The position numbers and the translations under genes are program-made. DNA of 64,000 nucleotides, from NCBI GenBank assembly GCA_021208265.1, contig JAJOJU010000046.1, forward strand, positions 1 to 64,000, given 5' to 3'. The DNA is from Alphaproteobacteria bacterium (GTDB taxonomy: Bacteria; Pseudomonadota; Alphaproteobacteria; Micavibrionales; Micavibrionaceae). The stretch's first letter is position 1. Each line of letters starts with the position of its first letter. The notes under the pieces are model-generated. The model had not been told where the DNA came from, did not search any database, and saw nothing but the letters and a program-made list of their open reading frames with translations. Below, piece after piece: positions 28,574 through 40,597 of the stretch.

Positions 28574-31500
28574 GCAAACCGCTTAGCTTTTTCTTTGCCT
28601 CACCCTTATTACCGCTTGTCCGCCAGCTCTTGAAGTTTTCGCGCAACATCAGTGCGCTCGGCGTTACCACCAGTGTCAGAACGGTGGAGAATGTCAGGCC
28701 AAAGGCGATAGCGCTTGATAACTGCACCCACCATTGCGTGGAGGGCGCACCGATACTAACTTCCCGCGTGATAAAATCAATATTGGTCTGACATACCATC
28801 GGCATCAGGCCAATTACCGTTGTCAACGTTGTCAGCAAGACCGGGCGCAAGCGCTGTACGCCCGTACGCATGATAATCTCTTTCCCGCTCAGCTCGCCGC
28901 CATGTTTACGCTTTAAGTAATCAAACGTATCGATCAGCACAATATTGTTATTCACGATAATCCCGGCCAGCGCGATCACACCAATACCGCTCATGATAAT
29001 GCCGAAGGGCTGCTGCGTTATGATCAACCCCAGCATCACCCCGATCGTGCTCATCAAAATGGCGCTTAAAATAAGCCCCGCGCTATAAAAACTATTAAAC
29101 TGAGCCAGCAGAATAATCGCAATCATGAAAAGCGCGACTGTGAAGGCCTCCTTCAAAAACTCTTCCGATTCGCGTTGCTGCTCGTCTTCACCCTTAAATG
29201 TGAGCTCGATGGACGGGTCGAACTTGTCGCGGTTCGCCAGCAGCCAGGTCTTTATCTGCTCAACCTTTTCATTCGTATTCACACCGGGCGGCAGATCAGC
29301 CTTCACCGTGATGATCCGGCGTTGGTCGGACCGGTTAATCACCCCGGTTGCCTGCTTGGGCGTGCGGGTCACAAAGCTTGAAACAGGGACCGATCCCTCA
29401 CCCGTTTCAATGCGCACGCGGTCAAGCTGGTCGAGCGTCCGGCTTTCTTTTTCATGACGAATAACGATATCAATCTCATCATCACTGTCATCGGGGCGGT
29501 ATTCAGCAACCTCCAGCCCGTTGGTCACCATACGTATGTAATATCCCACTTGCGTGATATCGAGGCCGAATTTCCGAGCCTGCGCCCGGTCGACATCCAG
29601 CTCCCACTTAATTCCCGGCATGGGGCGGGTATCTTCCACATCGCGGAAATCACCAATTTCCTGTAAAGCCCCTAAAACGGCCTCAGTTGCGTCATCCAAT
29701 GTTTCCGGCAAGCGTGAACCAATTTGAATCTGTACGGCCTTACCCGTCGGCGGGCCTTCTTCCATCTTGCGGGTCTCCACGCGAAGACCTGGAATATCGC
29801 GTGTAACATCACGAATTTTGGTCAGAATTTCATCCGCCGGGGGACGCTGATCCCAATCCCGGAACTGCATCTGTAATTGCCCGATGACATCTTCGGCAAG
29901 GTCTGAGCCTTGCTGCACCGGCTTACCGCTACGGGTATATAAAACTTCGATACCCTTTATGTCGTTATTGAGATCAATGACGCGGTTTTCCACTTCACGC
30001 ACCAGCTGGTCTTGTTCAAAGACGGACAAATTACCCCGGGCATGAATAAGCACAGTTGCCAGTTCCGGCTCAATTTCCGGGAAGAATTCCACACCCTTAC
30101 CCACCGCGCCATAAAGAACCATAACCCCGACCAGCACAACAAACGCCCCCGCCAGCACGCGGCCCGGCATATTAAGCGCCTTATCCAGAACCTTGGCATA
30201 CCCCCCGGTTAGCCCTTTGAGCTTTTCAAAATGCCCCTGTTCGGTCGCAATCACCATGTCTTTCATACCAGAATTATCCTGCGCGGGTTTGCCGAACAAC
30301 GCCCCCAGCACGGCGTAAAAAACAGCGCGAAGAAGAAGGAGGATGACAGCACCGCCATCAACGTCAGCGGCATATATTTCATGAATTCCCCAACAATGCC
30401 CGGCCAGAAGAGCAGCGGCGCAAAAGCCGCCAGCACAGTCGCGGTGGAGGAGAAAATGGGCCAGAACATGCGCGTTGCCGCCTCAACATAGGCATCCGCC
30501 CGTTTATAACCTTCCAGCATTTTACGGTCGGCATATTCCACCACGATGGTCGCGCTATCGACCACCATCCCGGCGGAGAATATGAGCGAAAACAGCACCA
30601 CCACATTCACCGTCAGGCCGCTTAGATACAACATCAAAATGCCCGCAAGGAACGACCCCGGAATGGCAATCACCACCAGGAACGATGCCCGCAGGCCGAT
30701 ATACCAGATGGTGACAATCAGGACGAGTACCACGGCGGATATCAAATTATTCTCCAAATCGCGCAGCATGATGCGGATCTGTTTTGACTGATCTTGCGAA
30801 AATGTGACATGCACAGCGTCCGGCCAGTGTGCTTTTTCTTCCTGCACCACCTGTTTAACGGCTTCAATCGTATCGATGATATTTTCGCCGCTGCGCTTTA
30901 CGACTTCCAGCGCGATGGCGGGCTTACCATCCAGCCGCGCGAAGCTGTCCGGGTCGCGGAACCCCGGCGCACCTCGGCAATATCCCCCGCCGTGATCGTG
31001 GAATCGCCCACGGTTTTCAGCGGCATGGTCAGGATATCATTCACGCTTTCAAACAGGCCCGGCACTTCCACCGGGAAGCGGCCCGTTCCAGTATCCAGAT
31101 TCCCCGCCGCCACCAGGCGATTGGAAAGCCCGAAGAAATTAAGCAGCTGCGCACCGTCCAGCCCGTAACTTTCAACATGTTCGGGGTCGACAATAATCTC
31201 CACCAGTTCATCCCGGTTGCCGCCGATCCCGGCTTCCAGAACGGATGAGAGACTTTCCACCTTATCCTGCAAATCCCGCGCGAGCTTCAGCAATGTGCGC
31301 TCTGGCACATCGCCCGATGGCGTCACCACCAAAACAGGGAAGAGGGAGAAATTCACTTCCGTCACGCGCGGCTCGTCCACATCGGCGGGCAGTTCCGGCC
31401 TTGTGCGGTCGACAGCCTTTTGCACATCATCCAACGCCTTGTCCTTGTCAAACCCCGCCCAGAATTCCATCAGCACGAAACCGCCACCCTGATAGCCTGT

Positions 31501-31749
31501 GGCCTTCATTTCCTTCAATCCTTCAATGCGGGATAATTCCTGCTCCAGCGGGCGGATGAGCAGCCGTTCGGAATCCTCCGGCGAGATACCTTCCAGCCCC
31601 ACCGAAATATAAATCTGCGGGATATCAATATCGGGCGAGGATTCCTTGGGGATCGCCGTATAGGCATAAGCCCCCGCCACAAAAATCAGCAGCAGGATCG
31701 TTAAAACCGTGCGGGTTTGATAGATCGTAAGGCGTACCAGATTTTCCAT
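28554..31749 (-). CDS. RND-family efflux permease (at least two apparent frameshifts)
   Basis: ORFs 30898-31749, 30263-30850 and 28554-30311 join as one AcrB/MdtB-like permease. Confidence 0.9.
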
Positions 31750-31760
31750 GGCATCTCCGC

Positions 31761-32849
31761 TTACAAAAGCCCTCCGCCATCTGACTCAACGGCGTTCACG
31801 CGCTGGCCCGTTTTCACGAATTCCTGCCCGACCGTGATAATCCGCGTTTCATCCGGCAGGCCGTCCACCCATGTTTCGCCGCTGAAATCCGCCAGAATAC
31901 GAACGGGTTTGAACTGTACGATATCACTACCATCCACAATCTTCACACCGATCATCCCTTCATCATTCAGGGTGAGGTTGGAGGAGGATATTTTATGCGC
32001 CGAGAGCTCTTCCGCCGGAACGGAAAGCCGCACCGTAAGACCGGCCCGCAAGGAGTTATCCGGGTTATCGGCAGAGGCCAGTATCCGGAAAGTCCGCGTC
32101 ATCGGGTTGGCAGCGGCGGCGCTGAACGTGATTGTCCCCTGCAAGGTTGTATCACCATCCAGAAATTCAGCTGTTACCGGCTTGCCGGGGCGAATGGCAG
32201 CGATATCCTTTTCCGCCACGAATGCTTCAATCTCCAGCGGGTTTATCTGCACGACCGTAAATAAATCATTGCCTGCGCTTAACGTATCGCCCAGCTCGAT
32301 ATTCTGCTCATTGAGGATGCCGTCAAACGGCGCCGTAATATCGGTTTTGCCGCGGGTGGAGCGCGCATCTTCCAATACGGCACGAGCCGTTTCCAATTGC
32401 GCTTCTGCTTGCGCCAACGCCACACGGGAATTAAACCCCTTACTTTCCAAAGCCTTGGCAGCCTCAAACTGAATCTCCCGCTGGGCCACAAGGCTTTGCG
32501 CTTCTCTGACGCGGGCATCACGATCCTGCAATTCGATGCGGGCCAGCACGTCACCCGCTTGCACAACCGCGCCCTCTTCACGCAAAATTTCAGTAACGCG
32601 GCCTGTAATCTCGGCCCTTAAATTCACACGGCGCGAAGCTTGCGTACGCCCGGTTAATAATACTTGCCGCGTGAAATTCTCTGCCGTGCTGGTCCGCACA
32701 CGGATTGCAGGAATGGCATCTTCCTTATCTGCTACTTCTGCCTGCACAGAACCATCTGTGATCTCTTCACCCGGCACAATAAAGCGCGAAGCGATCCATA
32801 AACAGGCGATCACGGTAATAACGAAAGCAATCGTGCGGGATGAAACCAT
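31761..32849 (-). CDS. RND periplasmic adaptor (membrane fusion protein)
   Basis: VNLRAEITGRVTEILREEGAVVQAGDVLARIE...ITAPFDGILNEQNIELGDTLSAG. Confidence 0.9.
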   Translation of the reverse strand: MVSSRTIAFVITVIACLWIASRFIVPGEEITDGSVQAEVADKEDAIPAIRVRTSTAENFTRQVLLTGRTQASRRVNLRAEITGRVTEILREEGAVVQAGDVLARIELQDRDARVREAQSLVAQREIQFEAAKALESKGFNSRVALAQAEAQLETARAVLEDARSTRGKTDITAPFDGILNEQNIELGDTLSAGNDLFTVVQINPLEIEAFVAEKDIAAIRPGKPVTAEFLDGDTTLQGTITFSAAAANPMTRTFRILASADNPDNSLRAGLTVRLSVPAEELSAHKISSSNLTLNDEGMIGVKIVDGSDIVQFKPVRILADFSGETWVDGLPDETRIITVGQEFVKTGQRVNAVESDGGGLL

Positions 32850-33039
32850 ATAGTCATTCTCATTTACTTTTGGGCAGCGTTGCTCGCTCCTCATGTACCG
32901 GAATGTACACTTTGTCGCTCGCGCCTTGCCCACAAGCAAAGCAGAACGACTATAGCTAATATACACCCGCACTTTTCTTTTACGAACGAAAAAGCCGCCC
33001 ATAACGAGCGGCTTTCACAAGAAAGATCCTAAAGGGAAA

Positions 33040-33549
33040 TTACTTCCCGACAGCTGTCTTAATGTCGTGCTCATCTTCCGGGGAAGCAGCGCGCGCTCTT
33101 TCCTCGAAATCCTCGGCTTTGAGGATACGGTTACGTGACGCCGCCTGATAGGCCATGCGCGCGTGTTCTTCGCAGTAAGGAAGACCCGTCGCAATCGTAT
33201 GACCGCAGAAACCAAAACCGGCTTCCTTGGGATCACCTTCCGGCCAACGGCATTGGCGCGCTGTCAGCTCGGCCATCGAAAGACCTTTACCGACAGGTGC
33301 TTGAATAGCAGGTTTAGCTTTAGGCACCTTTTTCTCCGCCGGCGGAGTCGACGTATTCGCCGCCTGCTTTACGGTTTTCTTCGTGGCCGGTTGAATAGGC
33401 GATAAACGGTTGGAAAGCTTCAAACGGTGCGCTTTGCCGATCACGGCATTGCGTGTAATACCGCCGAGAGCGCTCGCGATTTCAGCCGCGGTTTTTCCTT
33501 CGCCCCAGAGTTTCTTTAGTAATGCGACGCGCTCGTCGGTCCAGCTCAT
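33040..33549 (-). CDS. gcrA: GcrA cell-cycle regulator
   Basis: MSWTDERVALLKKLWGEGKTAAEIASALGGITRNAVIGKAHRLKLSNR. Confidence 0.97.
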   Translation of the reverse strand: MSWTDERVALLKKLWGEGKTAAEIASALGGITRNAVIGKAHRLKLSNRLSPIQPATKKTVKQAANTSTPPAEKKVPKAKPAIQAPVGKGLSMAELTARQCRWPEGDPKEAGFGFCGHTIATGLPYCEEHARMAYQAASRNRILKAEDFEERARAASPEDEHDIKTAVGK

Positions 33550-33731
33550 ATGATTTTCTCCCCAAAAAAATACGATGAATAGGCACTAAGTACCTGATAA
33601 AAAAACGCAAAATAAGTTTCCCATGAACTGAAGCCACCATAGCAGGTGTCTTCAAAAACGTCCAAGGGGGAGATGCAAAAAATATGCGCTTATCCACAGC
33701 CAGCGCGGCCATTTACCAGAAGTGGGGCAGT

Positions 33732-34634
33732 TCAGGATTTTATCTCCAAACCCATCAAACGGTAATTCTCGGCCCGCTCGCTCCAGTTTTCCTGCACTTT
33801 AACCATGATGCTAAGATGCACGCGGCGCTCCAGCATGTCCGATAATTCTTCGCGCACGGCGGTGCCGATTTCCTTGATCTGCCGCCCGCCTTTACCCAGC
33901 ACAATGCCTTTTTGCGAGTCCCGCTGCACGTAAACGGTCTGGCTGACCTTGATATCGCCATTGTCGAAATTTTCCCAGTGAATGGTTTCGACGAAAATTT
34001 CGTAAGGTAATTCTTCATGCAGACGGTCGAAAATTTTCTCGCGCGTTAATTCTGCCGCCAGCATCCGCATCGGCATGTCGGTTACCTGATCTTCCGCGAA
34101 CAGCCAGGGACCTTGCGGCATAACCTGGGTAATATCGCCCATCAGATCATTCAGCCCGCTGGATGTGGCAGCGGAAACCATGAAGGTTTTCTCATAAGAA
34201 AAGGCCTCATTGAACGATGCCGCCAACGGCATCAAATCAATCCGCCGCGCGACATCCACCTTGTTAAGCACCAGCCAGCACGGCTTATTTGTCGGCAATT
34301 GCGCGATAATGCCGCGGTTCGCCTCCAGCGTGTCTTTCTTGACGGTATCAACCAGATGCAGCACGACATCGGCATCGTTCATGCTTTCCAGCGCGTTGGC
34401 CACCATAGCGCGCTCCAGAGTTTTCTTGGGCAGAAATACGCCCGGCGTATCGACAAACACCACCTGCGTCTGATCGTTATTGACGATACCCACCACGCGG
34501 AAACGCGTTGTTTGCACCTTGCGCGAGACGATGGAGATTTTCTGCCCCACCAGCGCGTTGATCAAGGTCGATTTCCCGGCATTCGGCAAACCGATAATCG
34601 CCGCGTAACCGCAAGATGTTTCGAAATCGCTCAT
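33732..34634 (-). CDS. era: GTPase Era
   Basis: GLPNAGKSTLINALVG..., C-terminal KH domain. Confidence 0.97.
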   Translation of the reverse strand: MSDFETSCGYAAIIGLPNAGKSTLINALVGQKISIVSRKVQTTRFRVVGIVNNDQTQVVFVDTPGVFLPKKTLERAMVANALESMNDADVVLHLVDTVKKDTLEANRGIIAQLPTNKPCWLVLNKVDVARRIDLMPLAASFNEAFSYEKTFMVSAATSSGLNDLMGDITQVMPQGPWLFAEDQVTDMPMRMLAAELTREKIFDRLHEELPYEIFVETIHWENFDNGDIKVSQTVYVQRDSQKGIVLGKGGRQIKEIGTAVREELSDMLERRVHLSIMVKVQENWSERAENYRLMGLEIKS

Positions 34635-35317
34635 GCGTTATTCAACCTTTCCATGAACAGACGGGCCGCTTCCTTTTCCGCTTCCTGGCGGGAACGCCCT
34701 TCGGCGCTGACTGCCTGATGCCCCCTGATTTTCAGTTCAACTTCAAAAACCGGGGCATGATCCGGGCCGCTCTGATTGATAATCTTATAGTTGGGTAGGG
34801 GCAAACCCTGAGCTTGAAGCCATTCCTGCAACGCCGTTTTCGGGTGCTGCGGCGGCTTGTGCATTGTATAAAACGCATCGCCCCACTGGCCTTCGATAAA
34901 GGCACGGCAAGCGGCAAGCTCAGAAGAATCCAGATAAATGGCCCCAATTATCGCCTCCACAACATCCGCCAGAATATGATCGTTCTGCGATCCGCCGGAA
35001 CCGCGCTCGGCATCCGACAGGTTCAAGAAATCACCCAATTCCATCTGCCGCCCAATTTGCGCCAGAAAAGCACCTTGCACCAGCGATGCCAGACGCTTGG
35101 CCAGATCGCCTTCGCTTTCATCCGGAAATTTCCCAAACAGAATTTCAGAGACCACCAAGCCCAGCACCCGGTCCCCTAGAAATTCGAGGCGCTCATAATT
35201 CTGCTCCGCTCCCGTGCTGGAATGGGTGAGCGCCTGCGCCAGCAGATCAGGGGTTTTAAACCTGTATCCGATAAAGGTTTGAAGCTGATCAAGATCGGCA
35301 GACATGGAACCTGACAC
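34631..35317 (-). CDS. rnc: Ribonuclease III
   Basis: NYERLEFLGDRVLGLVVSEILF plus C-terminal dsRBD; 4-nt overlap with era. Confidence 0.97.
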   Translation of the reverse strand: MSGSMSADLDQLQTFIGYRFKTPDLLAQALTHSSTGAEQNYERLEFLGDRVLGLVVSEILFGKFPDESEGDLAKRLASLVQGAFLAQIGRQMELGDFLNLSDAERGSGGSQNDHILADVVEAIIGAIYLDSSELAACRAFIEGQWGDAFYTMHKPPQHPKTALQEWLQAQGLPLPNYKIINQSGPDHAPVFEVELKIRGHQAVSAEGRSRQEAEKEAARLFMERLNNA

Positions 35318-35320
35318 GCC

Positions 35321-36129
35321 CTACAAAGCCCCTTCTTTCACCCGCACAGGATCAATCCCGACAAAGAAACGGTTAGCCCGCACGGTCCATGGCCACTTCC
35401 AGAATTCCAGCAAGCCCGCTGTACCATTGGTGGAAAAGAAAATGAAATCGGCCCGGCCGACAATATTTTCAAACGGCACGAAGCCGACCATATTGGAAAC
35501 ACGGCTATCCTGCGAATTATCACGGTTATCACCCATCAGGAAATAATGCCCCGCCGGCACGGTATAGACATCCGTATTATCGAGCGGACGGTCATCGCTT
35601 TCCTCATAAATTCTATGCTGCGCGCCGCCGGGCAGCGTTTCGATATATTCCGTCATCTCGAAAGATCCGCGACCATGATCATCTACCAGCTTCGTGCCCA
35701 CCAGTTTACGGTCAACAAGCTGACCGTTGATGTAAAGACGACCTTGGGCCACCTGCACCGTATCGCCCGGCATACCGACAAGACGCTTGATATAGTCAAT
35801 CGATGTATTGGTCGGCAGCTTGAAAACAATCACATCACCGCGCTCAGGCTCATCCTCCCAGATACGCCCTTCAATCGGCGCCAACCCAAAAGGAAAGGAA
35901 TAGCGGGAATAGCCATATTCCGGCTTGTATACAAACAGATAATCGCCAATCTCAAGCGTCGGCAGCATGGAACCGGAGGGAATATTAAACGGCTCATACA
36001 AAAACGTGCGGATCAGAACGGCCAGAAATACCGCGATCAACGCTGTTTTGGTAAATTCTCCTATCTCCTGCGCGGCGCTTAGGGGCGGAGATTTTTTTGT
36101 CGGAAGATGTTTTTTTGTTCAGCACTCAT
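35321..36129 (-). CDS. lepB: Signal peptidase I (N-terminal homopolymer frameshift)
   Basis: EPFNIPSGSMLPTLEIGDYLFVYKPEYGYSRYSFPFG; upstream MSAEQKNIFRQK... joins across an A7 run. Confidence 0.95.
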
Positions 36130-36209
36130 ATCTCTATTTCTCTTAAAGATTTCCCCGAGTATAAACCACGATTACCCGGCATGGGACAGTGTTTTTTTTA
36201 ACAAATCCC

Positions 36210-36612
36210 TTATACAGCCTCAATCACGACAAAAGCCTGCATGATGGGCGGCTCATCAGTCAGGGTCAGATGAAGTCGCGGCTTATGCCCCGGCGGTATC
36301 AGACTTTCCAGACGTTTCAGCGCACCGCCACTCAAAACCAGATCCGGCTTGCCGGCCGCGTCATTCACCACGCCAATATCCTTCATAAAAAACGCCATCC
36401 GCAAAACCTGTGCCCAGCGCCTTGGAACAGGCTTCCTTGGCTGCAAATCTTTTGGCATAGGTGGCAATATGCGTACCGGCAGAACGGCGGCGTTCGGCCT
36501 TTTTCTGCTCTTGCATCGTGAAAACGCGGGCGATAAACCGGGCTTCGTGCTTGCCAAAAACCTTTTCAAAGCGCCGCAGATCCAGAATATCGCTGCCTAT
36601 ACCGATAATCAT
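36210..36612 (-). CDS. acpS: Holo-ACP synthase (frameshifted)
   Basis: [32 protein letters not shown]...[16 protein letters not shown] then [18 protein letters not shown] in another frame. Confidence 0.92.
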
Positions 36613-36613
36613 A

Positions 36614-37195
36614 TTATGCCTCTTCCGTGATACGGCGGCCCTCGCGGCTCATTTTCTCAAGCTTGGCCCGTAGACGCGCCGCCTTGGCGACCTGAATAAG
36701 ACGGTATAAAAGCGGGTAACTTAAAATCGCGCAAGCCAAACCCAGCGTATATCCGCCGATCATCCATGGCAGGAACAAATCAAGCGGCTCGGTCGTGGCG
36801 ATATGCCAGAGTATCTCCATATTAATCACATCCGGCAGAGCGTGACTGCCGCCAATCCCGAAGAAAGAGGTCATCAGCGCCCCCAGCTCTATCGAGGCCC
36901 ACCACATCAAAGGAAACGTCCAGGGCGTTCCGACCAGCGTACCAATCAATGAGGAGAGGATATTTACCCGGAACAGCCACGCCAGAACCCCGGCCTGCAC
37001 AAAATGCAGCCCCACCAGCGGCGAAAAGGAAATCCAGATACCGATCGAAAGCCCGCCCGCAATCTGGTGCGTAGTGTCCGACATCCTGACGATGCGAAGG
37101 CGAACATAGCGGAACGTACGCCGCAGCCCCATACTGGGCCAGATCAGCTCGCGAAGGGCATGAAGTTTACTGCGTGGCTTCCGGCGCTTGAACAT
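36614..37195 (-). CDS. DUF2062 membrane protein
   Basis: [51 protein letters not shown]. Confidence 0.9.
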   Translation of the reverse strand: MFKRRKPRSKLHALRELIWPSMGLRRTFRYVRLRIVRMSDTTHQIAGGLSIGIWISFSPLVGLHFVQAGVLAWLFRVNILSSLIGTLVGTPWTFPLMWWASIELGALMTSFFGIGGSHALPDVINMEILWHIATTEPLDLFLPWMIGGYTLGLACAILSYPLLYRLIQVAKAARLRAKLEKMSREGRRITEEA

Positions 37196-37307
37196 GGCTC
37201 TATCTTTTACATCACGCACCGGAAAACACCAGCCATAAATAGGGGGTGACAAGCGCGTTTAAATAGGGGATTTTGAATACGTTATTTTTTCATACAAGAG
37301 GTATCCC

Positions 37308-37821
37308 ATGAATATCCAGGATCATATCCGCATCGTTCCCGGCTTTCCCAAACCCGGCATTAACTTCTATGACATAGCCACACTGCTTGCCCACCCGGAA
37401 GCCTGGCGCCATACGATCGGTATGATGCAGGCCTTGGCAGCGCCCATGCAGCCCAACATGCTGATGGGTATCGAAAGCCGCGGCTTTCTTGTGGCTGCAC
37501 CACTGGCCATCGAACTCGGCTGCGGTTTCGGGATGATCCGCAAAAAAGGTAAACTGCCCGGTCAAACACTCAGCCATGCCTATACTCTGGAATATGGCGA
37601 GGATGAGATTGAGCTGCAGCCCGATCTGGTAAAACCGGGATCCCGCGTGGTGCTGATTGATGATTTGCTGGCCACGGGCGGCACGCTCGCCGCTGCCGAA
37701 AGCCTTGTTAAACAAGCAGGGCCGTAGTAGCCGGCGCACTGTGCATCATTGAACTGGAAGGTTTGGGCGGCAGGAAAAACTGTCCTGCCCGTTCGCCAGC
37801 CTTGTGCGCTGCCCGGCTTAA
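37308..37821 (+). CDS. apt: Adenine phosphoribosyltransferase (frameshifted near C-terminus)
   Basis: [21 protein letters not shown]...[25 protein letters not shown], continuing as [18 protein letters not shown] after a G-run near 37722. Confidence 0.95.
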
Positions 37822-37835
37822 GAGCTTTGCTCTTC

Positions 37836-39995
37836 CTACCTACGCCCGCGCGCTCTCTCAACAGACGCAATACACGGCGTTGCCCGCAGGGCCGCAATGA
37901 TGTTGTTGAGATGTTTGGTATCATGCACGTAAACATCAAGCATCATCTCCCAGAAATCCGTTGAACGGTTGGTGATCTTGAGGTTTGTAATATTACCACC
38001 GCTTTTACCAATGACCGTTGTAAGAGTCCCCAGCGTACCGGGTTCATTCTGAATAACAACTTCAATACGGCCCACATGACTTTCGGGGGAATCCGGCCCC
38101 GTTCCCCATGACACATCTAACCAGCGTTCCGGCGTATCGGCAAAGGTTTCAAGCGTTTCGCAATCGATTGTGTGAATGGTAACCCCCTTGCCAGTTGTAA
38201 CAATCCCCACGATCCGATCACCCGGAAGCGGATGGCAACAGCGGGCAAAATGCACAGCCATACCGGGGATAAGCCCCTTGATCGGCATCGGTGCATCGCT
38301 GCCGGACAGCGGCTTAACCAGCACGGCTTTATCCATATCGGAAGAGGGGCGTTTCGCCAGCTCTGTTTTATGTCCGGGGAAGATCGTGCGGAATACATCA
38401 CGCGCGTTAAAAATACCGGAGCCGACATTAGCGTAGATATCATCAATCTCGGGCAGTTTGTAATGATCCAGTACACCGGCCACAGCCTTATCAGTAAATT
38501 CATAGCCTTCCTGACGGAAAACCTTTTGCAGCATGGCTTTACCGAGTGTTGAATATTCAGCGCGCTGCTGATTACGGATGAATTTGCGGATATGGCTGCG
38601 CGCCTTGCCCGTCACCACGAACCGTTCCCATGTGGGGGAGGGGTTCTGGGTTTTCGCGGTGATGATCTCCACCTGATCACCGTTGGACAACTTGGAGTTC
38701 AGGGGCGCAATCCGTCCGTTAATCTTGGCACCCACGCATTTATCGCCCACGGCGGAATGGATGCCGTAGGCAAAGTCGATCGGCGTGGCACCGGATGGCA
38801 GCTCAATCAAATCGCCTTTTGGCGTGAACACGTATACCTGATCCTGAAACAGTTCCAGCTTGGTGTTTTCCCAGAAATCTTCCGGCTTTTGCTCTTGTTC
38901 CAGAATATCCAGAAGCTCGCGCAGCCAGCGGTATTTTTTGACGTCCTTCAGGCTCGGCATCTTGCCGTCCTTATAGGCCCAGTGCGCGGCAACCCCTAAG
39001 TCAGCCTCTTTATGCATGCCCCATGTGCGGATCTGGATTTCAATCCTCTGGCGCTCCGGCCCCATCACAGTGGTGTGGATGGAGCGGTAACCGTTGGGTT
39101 TCGGTGTGGAGATATAATCCTTAAAACGCCCCGGCACGGACGGATAAGTAGAATGAATGAGGCCCAGCGCATGGTAACATTCCTCAATATTTTCTACCAC
39201 GATGCGGAAGGCCATGATGTCGGATAACTGCTCGAACGCCACGTTTTTGCGCTGCATCTTCTTCCAGATGGAATAGCCGGTTTTCTCACGGCCCGTGACT
39301 TCCGCTGTAATCCCGTTTTTGGACAGCAGCTTTTCAAGTTCGGTAATAATGGTATGAACCAGACCCGTGCCTTCCTTACGCAGGAAAGACAAGCGGTTAC
39401 CAATGCTTTCACGGGCTTCCGGGTTTAAAACCTGAAAAGCCAGATCCTCCAGCTCCACCTTGATCTGGTGGATACCGATACGCTCGGCCAGCGGCACATA
39501 AACTTCCAGCGTCTCCAACGCAATGCGGCGGCGTTTTTCAGGTTTGGATATGGCATCCAGCGTGCGCATGTTGTGCAGACGGTCCGCCAGCTTGACCAGC
39601 AGCACGCGGATATCTTCCGACATTGCCAGCAGCAGCTTCCTGAAATTCTCAGCCTGCTTGCCCTCCACCGTCTGGCTTTCAATCCGGGTCAGCTTTGAAA
39701 CGCCGTTTACCAGATCCGCCACTTCCTTGCCGAATTGCTTGGAAAGATCTTCATAGGTGGCGGATGTGTCCTCCAGCGTGTCATGCAGGATAGCTGTGAT
39801 GATCGTACCCGTATCCATCTTCATATCGGCCAGAATTCCGGCCACTTCCACGGGGTGGGTATAGTAAGGCTCGCCCGAGGCACGGGTCTGCCCTTCATGC
39901 ATTTTTTTGGCGTAGTTATACGCGTTCTCGACAATGGCGCTGTCGAGATCGGGGTTATAATGCCTGATCTGGTCTATAAGCTGGGCTGATTCCAC
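37836..39995 (-). CDS. RelA/SpoT (p)ppGpp synthetase/hydrolase
   Basis: 719 aa, HD (ILHDTLEDT), synthetase, TGS and ACT regions. Confidence 0.97.
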   Translation of the reverse strand: MESAQLIDQIRHYNPDLDSAIVENAYNYAKKMHEGQTRASGEPYYTHPVEVAGILADMKMDTGTIITAILHDTLEDTSATYEDLSKQFGKEVADLVNGVSKLTRIESQTVEGKQAENFRKLLLAMSEDIRVLLVKLADRLHNMRTLDAISKPEKRRRIALETLEVYVPLAERIGIHQIKVELEDLAFQVLNPEARESIGNRLSFLRKEGTGLVHTIITELEKLLSKNGITAEVTGREKTGYSIWKKMQRKNVAFEQLSDIMAFRIVVENIEECYHALGLIHSTYPSVPGRFKDYISTPKPNGYRSIHTTVMGPERQRIEIQIRTWGMHKEADLGVAAHWAYKDGKMPSLKDVKKYRWLRELLDILEQEQKPEDFWENTKLELFQDQVYVFTPKGDLIELPSGATPIDFAYGIHSAVGDKCVGAKINGRIAPLNSKLSNGDQVEIITAKTQNPSPTWERFVVTGKARSHIRKFIRNQQRAEYSTLGKAMLQKVFRQEGYEFTDKAVAGVLDHYKLPEIDDIYANVGSGIFNARDVFRTIFPGHKTELAKRPSSDMDKAVLVKPLSGSDAPMPIKGLIPGMAVHFARCCHPLPGDRIVGIVTTGKGVTIHTIDCETLETFADTPERWLDVSWGTGPDSPESHVGRIEVVIQNEPGTLGTLTTVIGKSGGNITNLKITNRSTDFWEMMLDVYVHDTKHLNNIIAALRATPCIASVERARGRR

Positions 39996-40062
39996 GATCA
40001 GTAATCTATCATGAAATAAGGAAAATTCATCCTCAAAATGCGAGAGATAGCGCTAAAAGCGC

Positions 40063-40257
40063 TTACCACCATTCGCTGGCCGGGCCGGGCCAATTCTCCG
40101 GCTTCATAAGTTCACGCACCCCCGGTGTGGGCTGTGGTTTAACCTGCACTTCGCCACCTTCGGCAACATAAGGCTTTTCATGGCCTGTTTGCCCGTCAAT
40201 CACAATGAATTTCTGACGTAAAGGGCGCGAAGAGTTTGTCTCTTCTTTTTGTCCCAT
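40063..40257 (-). CDS. Small hypothetical protein
   Basis: 64 aa intact ORF. Confidence 0.5.
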   Translation of the reverse strand: MGQKEETNSSRPLRQKFIVIDGQTGHEKPYVAEGGEVQVKPQPTPGVRELMKPENWPGPASEWW

Positions 40258-40329
40258 ACGAAACCTCCGCTACTGATGATTATCGAAGCGGAGAGAAAAA
40301 GCAAAATTTATATCTGCTGCAAAGCGGGA

Positions 40330-40593
40330 TTAACCGTAGTCGTATTCGTCCTTAAGGAGAACATTTCCCGCATTATCGGAATCAACATAGACATTCAGGC
40401 GCGCAAGATTGGAACGCGCATCACCAATCATACCGGGCGTCCATACCCGAAAAGTAGAAATACCTGCCTGAGAAGCGGCATCACGAAGATCGTCCGCAAG
40501 TTTTTTAGCTTCATCAGCCCGAAATTCACGACCAACGAATTTTCCAAAAATGGTACTCAGTTGCGGATTTGAAGTGATGGTTCGTTCTGACAT
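40330..40593 (-). CDS. Small hypothetical protein downstream of rpoZ
   Basis: MSERTITSNPQLSTIFGKFVGREFRADEAKKLADDLRDAASQAG..., 4-nt gap from rpoZ. Confidence 0.6.
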   Translation of the reverse strand: MSERTITSNPQLSTIFGKFVGREFRADEAKKLADDLRDAASQAGISTFRVWTPGMIGDARSNLARLNVYVDSDNAGNVLLKDEYDYG

Positions 40594-40597
40594 CTGA